Assembly (NCBI GenBank): GCA_038125725.1
Contig: JAYPEK010000037.1
Coordinates: 1 to 36,353, forward strand
Direction: 5' to 3'
DNA: 36,353 nucleotides
Source of the DNA: TMED8 sp038125725
GTDB taxonomy: Bacteria > Pseudomonadota > Alphaproteobacteria > Rhodospirillales > Casp-alpha2
Below the pieces are notes generated by a model. The model was not told the origin of the DNA. It did no database searches and saw only the letters and a program-made list of their open reading frames with translations. Of this stretch, positions 32,539-36,353 are shown in pieces; position 1 is the first letter of the stretch; every line of letters begins with the position of its first letter. Made by a program: the position numbers and the translations under genes.

Positions 32539-33570
32539 TCAGGCCGCCTTGCGCAGGTGCGAGCGGATCAGTTCCTCTGCGATCTGCACCGTGTTCAACG
32601 CCGCGCCCTTGCGCAGGTTGTCCGCCACCACCCAGATATTGAGGCCGTTGGCGACGGTCGGGTCCTTGCGGATGCGGCTGACGTAGACCGCGTCTTCGCC
32701 GGCGCATTCCTGCGGCGTGACGTAGCCCTCGTCGGCGCGGTGGTCGACCACGGTGATGCCGGGCGCGGCGCTGAGCGCCGCACGCGCCTCGTCTTCCGAG
32801 ACCGGGCGGGCGAACTCGATATTGACCGCTTCCGCATGACCGATGAACACCGGCACGCGCACGCAGGTGGCGGTCACGGCGATGTCGGGATCCAGGATCT
32901 TCTTGGTTTCGGCCACCATCTTCCACTCTTCCTTGGTCGAGCCGTCGTCCATGAAGATGTCGATATGCGGGATCGCGTTGAAGGCGATCTGCTTGGTGAA
33001 CTTCTGGCGATATGTCTCCGCCGGTTCATTGACGAAGATGCCGCGCGTCTGGTTGAACAGCTCGTCCATGCCTTCCTTGCCGGCGCCCGAAACCGATTGG
33101 TAGGTAGACACCACGACCCGCTTGATCTGAGCCAGGTCATGCAGCGGCTTCAGCGCCGCCACCATCTGGATGGTGGAGCAGTTCGGATTGGCGATGATGC
33201 CGCGCTTGGTGTAACCGGCGATGGCGTGCGGGTTCACTTCCGGCACCACCAGCGGCACGTCGGGTTCCATGCGGAAGTGCGACGTGTTGTCGATGACCAC
33301 GGCGCCGGCGGCCGCCGCGATGGGCGAATACTTGGCGCTGACCTTGGCGCCCGGCGACGACAGCACGATGTCGGTGCCGGTGAAGTCATAGCCGTCCAGG
33401 TTCTGGCAGCTGAGGACGTCGTCCTCGCCGTAGGAAATCTCGACGCCGATGGAACGTGAAGACGCCAGCGCCACCACTTGGTCGGCGGGGAAGTTGCGCT
33501 CCGCCATGATCGAAAGCAGTTCCCGGCCCACGTTACCCGTGGCGCCGACGACCGCGACCTTGTAACCCAT
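32539..33570 (-). CDS. asd: Aspartate-semialdehyde dehydrogenase
   Basis: NADPH-dependent enzyme that makes aspartate semialdehyde, the branch point to lysine, threonine, methionine and isoleucine. 343 residues. The dinucleotide motif VAVVGATGNVGREL lies at 5-18, the catalytic cysteine is C131 in NPNCSTIQMV, and SVSGAGKEGMDEL and FNAIPHIDIF are family marks. The start at 33570 has AAGGAG about 8 bases upstream; an in-frame ATG ten codons earlier lacks this and is not conserved. The 161-base leader between leuB and asd, minus strand, carries a small Thr/Lys-rich reading frame and mutually exclusive hairpins, which points to attenuation control. Confidence 0.96.
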   Translation of the reverse strand: MGYKVAVVGATGNVGRELLSIMAERNFPADQVVALASSRSIGVEISYGEDDVLSCQNLDGYDFTGTDIVLSSPGAKVSAKYSPIAAAAGAVVIDNTSHFRMEPDVPLVVPEVNPHAIAGYTKRGIIANPNCSTIQMVAALKPLHDLAQIKRVVVSTYQSVSGAGKEGMDELFNQTRGIFVNEPAETYRQKFTKQIAFNAIPHIDIFMDDGSTKEEWKMVAETKKILDPDIAVTATCVRVPVFIGHAEAVNIEFARPVSEDEARAALSAAPGITVVDHRADEGYVTPQECAGEDAVYVSRIRKDPTVANGLNIWVVADNLRKGAALNTVQIAEELIRSHLRKAA

Positions 33571-33624
33571 TTTTCTACTCCTTCGTTGGCGCCCGGACAT
33601 TCCCGGCCCGTTCGGCGTAACGAC

Positions 33625-33653
33625 GAACGGCCCGCGGAGTGCGCGGGCCGTTT
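33625..33653 (-). terminator. Attenuator hairpin (3:4) in the asd leader
   Basis: Arms AACGGCCCGC and GCGGGCCGTT (33626-33635 and 33643-33652) form a 10-bp GC-rich stem with a 7-base loop, followed on the minus strand by CGTCGTTA, a poor T tract. Its 5' arm can instead pair with 33669-33678 through 9 of 10 positions, so terminator and antiterminator exclude each other. It may also end leuB transcripts. Confidence 0.6.
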
Positions 33654-33668
33654 CGTTTAAGACAACAA

Positions 33669-33697
33669 GAAACCGCCCCGCGCTCAGCGCGTGGTTT
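33669..33697 (-). promoter_or_regulatory. Competing attenuator segments 1 and 2 of the asd leader
   Basis: AAACC-A-CGCGC pairs with GCGCG-GGC-GGTTT around a loop formed by the leader stop codon TGA (33670-33697), giving a 1:2 hairpin. Segment 2, GGGCGGTTTC (33678-33669), can alternatively pair with GAAACGGCCC (33654-33645), giving the antiterminator. A ribosome stalled on the Thr/Lys codons would cover segment 1 and favour 2:3; one reaching the stop would cover segment 2 and favour the terminator. Confidence 0.55.
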
Positions 33698-33731
33698 TGG
33701 TCTCCTTGGTTTTGGCGATCGCGTGGATCAT
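33684..33731 (-). CDS. Thr/Lys-rich leader peptide of asd
   Basis: A 15-codon reading frame, MIHAIAKTKETKTTR, with the ribosome site AAAGGGA at a proper distance before its ATG. Eight of its last nine codons are Lys, Thr, Arg or Glu: four Thr and three Lys, with Ile twice earlier. Thr, Lys and Ile are end products of the pathway that asd feeds. The stop codon lies in the loop of a hairpin that overlaps the antiterminator segment, the usual layout of a ribosome-mediated attenuator. It lies 66 bases after leuB and 114 bases before asd. No similarity to a known leader was checked. Confidence 0.6.
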   Translation of the reverse strand: MIHAIAKTKETKTTR

Positions 33732-33796
33732 CAAGTTGTCCCTTTGTGTTCAGCGGGAGATGTACCCCCGCCGCCGAAAAAATGCAAGAGGAACCG

Positions 33797-34906
33797 TCAG
33801 GCCGCCAGCTTTTCCAGTTCCTCGCAGAGCGCCTCGCCCATGCGGGTGCAGGAAACCAGTTCCTTGCCCGGCTGCATGATGTCGCCGGTGCGGAGCCCCC
33901 GGTCCAGCACGTTCTTGGTCGCCTGTTCGATCAAATCGGCGTTTTCAGCGTCGTCGAACGAGTAGCGCAGCATCATGGCGAAGGACTGCAGTGTCGCCAG
34001 CGGGTTGGCCTTGTCCTCGCCGGCGATATCGGGGGCGGAGCCGTGTACGGGCTCGTAGAGTGCCTTGCGGCGGCCCGAAGAATCCTCGGCGCCCAGGCTG
34101 GCCGACGGCAACATGCCCAAGGAACCGGTCAGCATGGCGGCGCAATCGGAGAGCACGTCGCCGAACAGGTTGTCGGTGACGATGACGTCGAACTGCTTCG
34201 GCGCGCGCACCAATTGCATGGCGCAGTTGTCGGCGTACATGTGCTGCAGTTCGATGTCGGGGAAGTCCTTGCCCACTTCCGTGGCGACACGGCGCCAGAG
34301 AACGCCGGTCTCCATGACGTTAGCCTTCTCGACGGAATGCAGTTTCTTGCCACGCTTGCCGGCCAGTTCGAAACCGACCCGCACCACGCGTTCGATTTCC
34401 CCGGACGTATAGCGCTGGGTGTCGATGGCTTCGGCGGAACCGTCGGCGTTCTCGGTGATGCCGCGCGGCTGGCCGAAATAGACGCCCGACGTGAGCTCGC
34501 GCAGGATCAGCATGTCGAGGCCGGAAACCAGCTCTTCCTTGAGGCTGGACGCTTCCGCCAGCGCCGGCAGCACGGTGGCCGGGCGCAGGTTGGCGAACAG
34601 GTCCATTTCCTTGCGCAGCTTCAGCAAGCCCGCCTCCGGGCGGATGTCGCGGGCCACGTTGTCCCATTTGGGGCCGCCGACGGCGCCCAGCAGCACCGCG
34701 TCGACGTTCATCGCCTTATCGAGCGTGTCATCGGTCAAGGACGTGCCCGACGCATCGATGGCGGCGCCGCCGACCAGGTCTTCGGCCACGTCGAAGGAGA
34801 CGTGACGGCGTGCGTCCATCCAGTCGATGACGCGGCGAACTTGGCCCATCACCTCGGGACCGATGCCGTCGCCCGGCAGGAACAGCAGTTTCTTGTTGGC
34901 GGCCAT
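33797..34906 (-). CDS. leuB: 3-isopropylmalate dehydrogenase
   Basis: NAD-dependent oxidative decarboxylation of 3-isopropylmalate in leucine synthesis. 369 residues. LFLPGDGIGPEVM (8-20) begins the Rossmann-like fold, LRPATVLPAL and LRELTSGVYFGQPRG bind substrate, and VTDNLFGDVLSD with GSLGMLPSASLG carries the Mg-binding aspartates. HGSAPDIAGEDKANPLA is the cofactor loop. The start at 34906 has AAGGAA upstream. It lies 22 bp after leuD in the minus-strand cluster leuC-leuD-leuB. Its 3' end is 66 bases from the asd leader peptide, so read-through into asd is possible. Confidence 0.97.
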   Translation of the reverse strand: MAANKKLLFLPGDGIGPEVMGQVRRVIDWMDARRHVSFDVAEDLVGGAAIDASGTSLTDDTLDKAMNVDAVLLGAVGGPKWDNVARDIRPEAGLLKLRKEMDLFANLRPATVLPALAEASSLKEELVSGLDMLILRELTSGVYFGQPRGITENADGSAEAIDTQRYTSGEIERVVRVGFELAGKRGKKLHSVEKANVMETGVLWRRVATEVGKDFPDIELQHMYADNCAMQLVRAPKQFDVIVTDNLFGDVLSDCAAMLTGSLGMLPSASLGAEDSSGRRKALYEPVHGSAPDIAGEDKANPLATLQSFAMMLRYSFDDAENADLIEQATKNVLDRGLRTGDIMQPGKELVSCTRMGEALCEELEKLAA

Positions 34907-34928
34907 TGATTGAGTTCCTTTCCGGTCT

Positions 34929-35546
34929 TTATTCGGCGGCAAACAGCCAAGGCTGCGACGCCTTGCGCTGGTTCTCGAAGTCTTCGATCTTGTCCTTGTT
35001 CTCCATGGTCAGACCGACATCGTCGAGGCCGTTCAGCAGGCAATGCTTTTTAAAGGCATCCATTTCGAAGGCCACCTCGCCACCGTCGGGGCCGGTGATC
35101 TTCTGGTTCTCCAGATCGACGGTCAGCGTCGCGTTGGCGCCGCGCTCGGCGTCATCCATCAGCTTGGCCAGGTCTTCCTTGGAAACCTTGATCGGCAGGA
35201 TGCCGTTCTTGAAGCAGTTGTTGTAGAAGATGTCGGCGAACGAGGTGGAGATCACGCAGCGGATGCCGAAATCCAGAAGCGCCCAGGGCGCGTGTTCGCG
35301 CGACGAGCCGCAGCCGAAGTTGTCGCCGGCGACCAGAATCTGGGCGTTCCGGTAGGCCGGCTGGTTGAGGACGAAATCCTCGACCTCGTTGCCTTCCCGG
35401 TCGTAACGCATCTCGTCGAACAGGTGCTTGCCGAGACCGGCGCGCTTGATGGTCTTCAGGAACTGCTTGGGGATGATCATGTCGGTGTCGACGTTGATCT
35501 TGTTCATCGGCGCCGCGACGCCGGTGAGGGTGGTGAATTTTTCCAT
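34929..35546 (-). CDS. leuD: 3-isopropylmalate dehydratase small subunit
   Basis: Small subunit of isopropylmalate isomerase, 205 residues. It begins MEKFTTLTGVAAPMNKINVDTDMIIPKQFLKTI, the usual proteobacterial start, and contains the swivel-domain signature NFGCGSSREHAPWALLDFGI. It pairs with LeuC to convert 2- to 3-isopropylmalate. It lies 15 bp after leuC and 22 bp before leuB. Confidence 0.97.
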   Translation of the reverse strand: MEKFTTLTGVAAPMNKINVDTDMIIPKQFLKTIKRAGLGKHLFDEMRYDREGNEVEDFVLNQPAYRNAQILVAGDNFGCGSSREHAPWALLDFGIRCVISTSFADIFYNNCFKNGILPIKVSKEDLAKLMDDAERGANATLTVDLENQKITGPDGGEVAFEMDAFKKHCLLNGLDDVGLTMENKDKIEDFENQRKASQPWLFAAE

Positions 35547-35561
35547 CTTCCCGTTCTCCCC

Positions 35562-36353
35562 TTACAGATCGCGCACGTCGGTCAGGTGACCGGCGACGGC
35601 GGCCGCCGCCGCCATGGCCGGGCTGACCAGGTGGGTGCGGCCGCCGAAACCCTGGCGGCCCTTGAAGTTGCGGTTCGACGTGGAGGCGCAGCGTTCGCCG
35701 GGCTCCAGCTTGTCGTCGTTCATGGCCAGGCACATGGAGCAGCCGGCCTCGCGCCATTCGAAGCCCGCCTCGGTGAAGATCTTGTCCAGGCCTTCCTCCT
35801 CGGCCTGTTCCTTCACCAGGCCCGAACCCGGCACCACCAGCGCGGTGACGCCGTCGGCGACCTTGCGGCCCTTGGCGACTTCGGCGGCGGCGCGCATGTC
35901 CTCGATGCGGCCGTTGGTGCAGGATCCGATGAAGGCATAGTCGATCTTGATGTCGGTCATCGGCATGCCGGCGGTGAGGCCCATGTAATCCAGCGCGTCC
36001 TGCGCCGAGGCCTGCTTCAGTTCGTCTTCGAAGTCGGTCGGGTTGGGGACGTTGCCGGTGATCGGCGCCACGTCTTCGGGGCTGGTGCCCCAGGTGACCT
36101 GCGGCACGATCTCGGAAACGTCGAGGGTGACTTCCTTGTCGTAGGCAGCACCTTCGTCGGAGGGCAGCGTTTTCCAGTAGTTGACCGCCGCTTCCCACTG
36201 CGCCGCCTTGGGCGACATGGGCCGGCCCATCAGGTAGTCGAAAGTGGTCTGGTCGGGCGCGATCAGGCCGGCGCGGGCGCCGCCCTCGATGGTCATGTTG
36301 CAGACCGTCATGCGGCCTTCCATGGAAAGGTCGCGGATCGCCTGTCCGGCGTA
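35562..36353 (-). CDS. leuC: 3-isopropylmalate dehydratase large subunit, 3' part
   Basis: C-terminal 263 residues of the aconitase-family large subunit of isopropylmalate isomerase; the 5' part lies beyond the window edge. The visible frame begins YAGQAIRDLSMEGRMTVCNM. The 4Fe-4S cysteines appear in FIGSCTNGRIEDMRAA and in CSMCLAMN, followed by CASTSNRNFKGRQG with the substrate-binding arginines. The stop is TAA at 35562. First visible gene of the leuCDB group. The ATG at 36323 is internal and is not the start. Confidence 0.97.
   Translation of the reverse strand, partial: YAGQAIRDLSMEGRMTVCNMTIEGGARAGLIAPDQTTFDYLMGRPMSPKAAQWEAAVNYWKTLPSDEGAAYDKEVTLDVSEIVPQVTWGTSPEDVAPITGNVPNPTDFEDELKQASAQDALDYMGLTAGMPMTDIKIDYAFIGSCTNGRIEDMRAAAEVAKGRKVADGVTALVVPGSGLVKEQAEEEGLDKIFTEAGFEWREAGCSMCLAMNDDKLEPGERCASTSNRNFKGRQGFGGRTHLVSPAMAAAAAVAGHLTDVRDL

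Overview
The window looks like a piece of a high-GC alphaproteobacterial chromosome, probably from the Rhodospirillales or a close relative. The grounds are the TCA-cycle gene order mdh-sucC-sucD-sucA-sucB near zapE, an sdhCDAB operon, a mesaconyl-CoA hydratase/malyl-CoA lyase-like pair, and leuC-leuD-leuB running towards asd. I see no insertion sequence, prophage gene, tRNA, rRNA or CRISPR array. These assignments rest on sequence recognition by eye; no search was run.

Layout. (1) 38-6898, minus strand: mdh, sucC, sucD, sucA and a very short sucB that holds only a lipoyl domain and an Ala-Pro linker before a stop and a terminator-like hairpin. SucA and Mdh both end in Lys/Ala/Pro-rich tails of 55-59 residues. 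(2) 7066-11355: a molybdate-type transport locus. A MOT1-like permease gene broken by an in-frame TAG and a small TOBE (Mop) gene diverge from a binding protein/permease/ATPase operon, with a ModE-like palindrome between them. (3) 11362-16932: zapE, a SAF-domain oxidoreductase, a sterol-desaturase-family hydroxylase and a hybrid histidine kinase with an in-frame TGA near its end. (4) 17003-20037: flavin reductase-like, cupin, EutB-like dehydratase and EutC-like imine reductase genes, packed as one operon. (5) 20147-24519: a DUF6279-type lipoprotein, a membrane sulfatase/LTA-synthase-family protein, a PaiB-like protein and a crotonase. (6) 24542-27892: sdhCDAB. (7) 27893-28978: a 1.09-kb gap with DnaA-box-like sites and a long series of strong hairpins best explained as a plus-strand structured RNA. 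(8) 28979-32532: the mch-like/lyase pair, pdxY and a frameshifted response regulator. (9) 32539-36353: asd with an apparent Thr/Lys leader-peptide attenuator, then leuB, leuD and the 3' part of leuC.

Functionally, the suc, mdh and sdh genes supply a large part of the oxidative TCA cycle, and the mch/lyase pair could feed glyoxylate and propionyl-CoA into it. The leu and asd genes carry out leucine and aspartate-family amino-acid synthesis. The observations most worth following are the candidate structured RNA (28189-28753), the asd attenuator (33625-33731), the lipoyl-only SucB together with the basic tails on SucA and Mdh, and the ModE-like Mo locus. Several reading-frame lesions (7618, 16822 and about 32262) could be real pseudogenes or assembly errors and need read-level checking.
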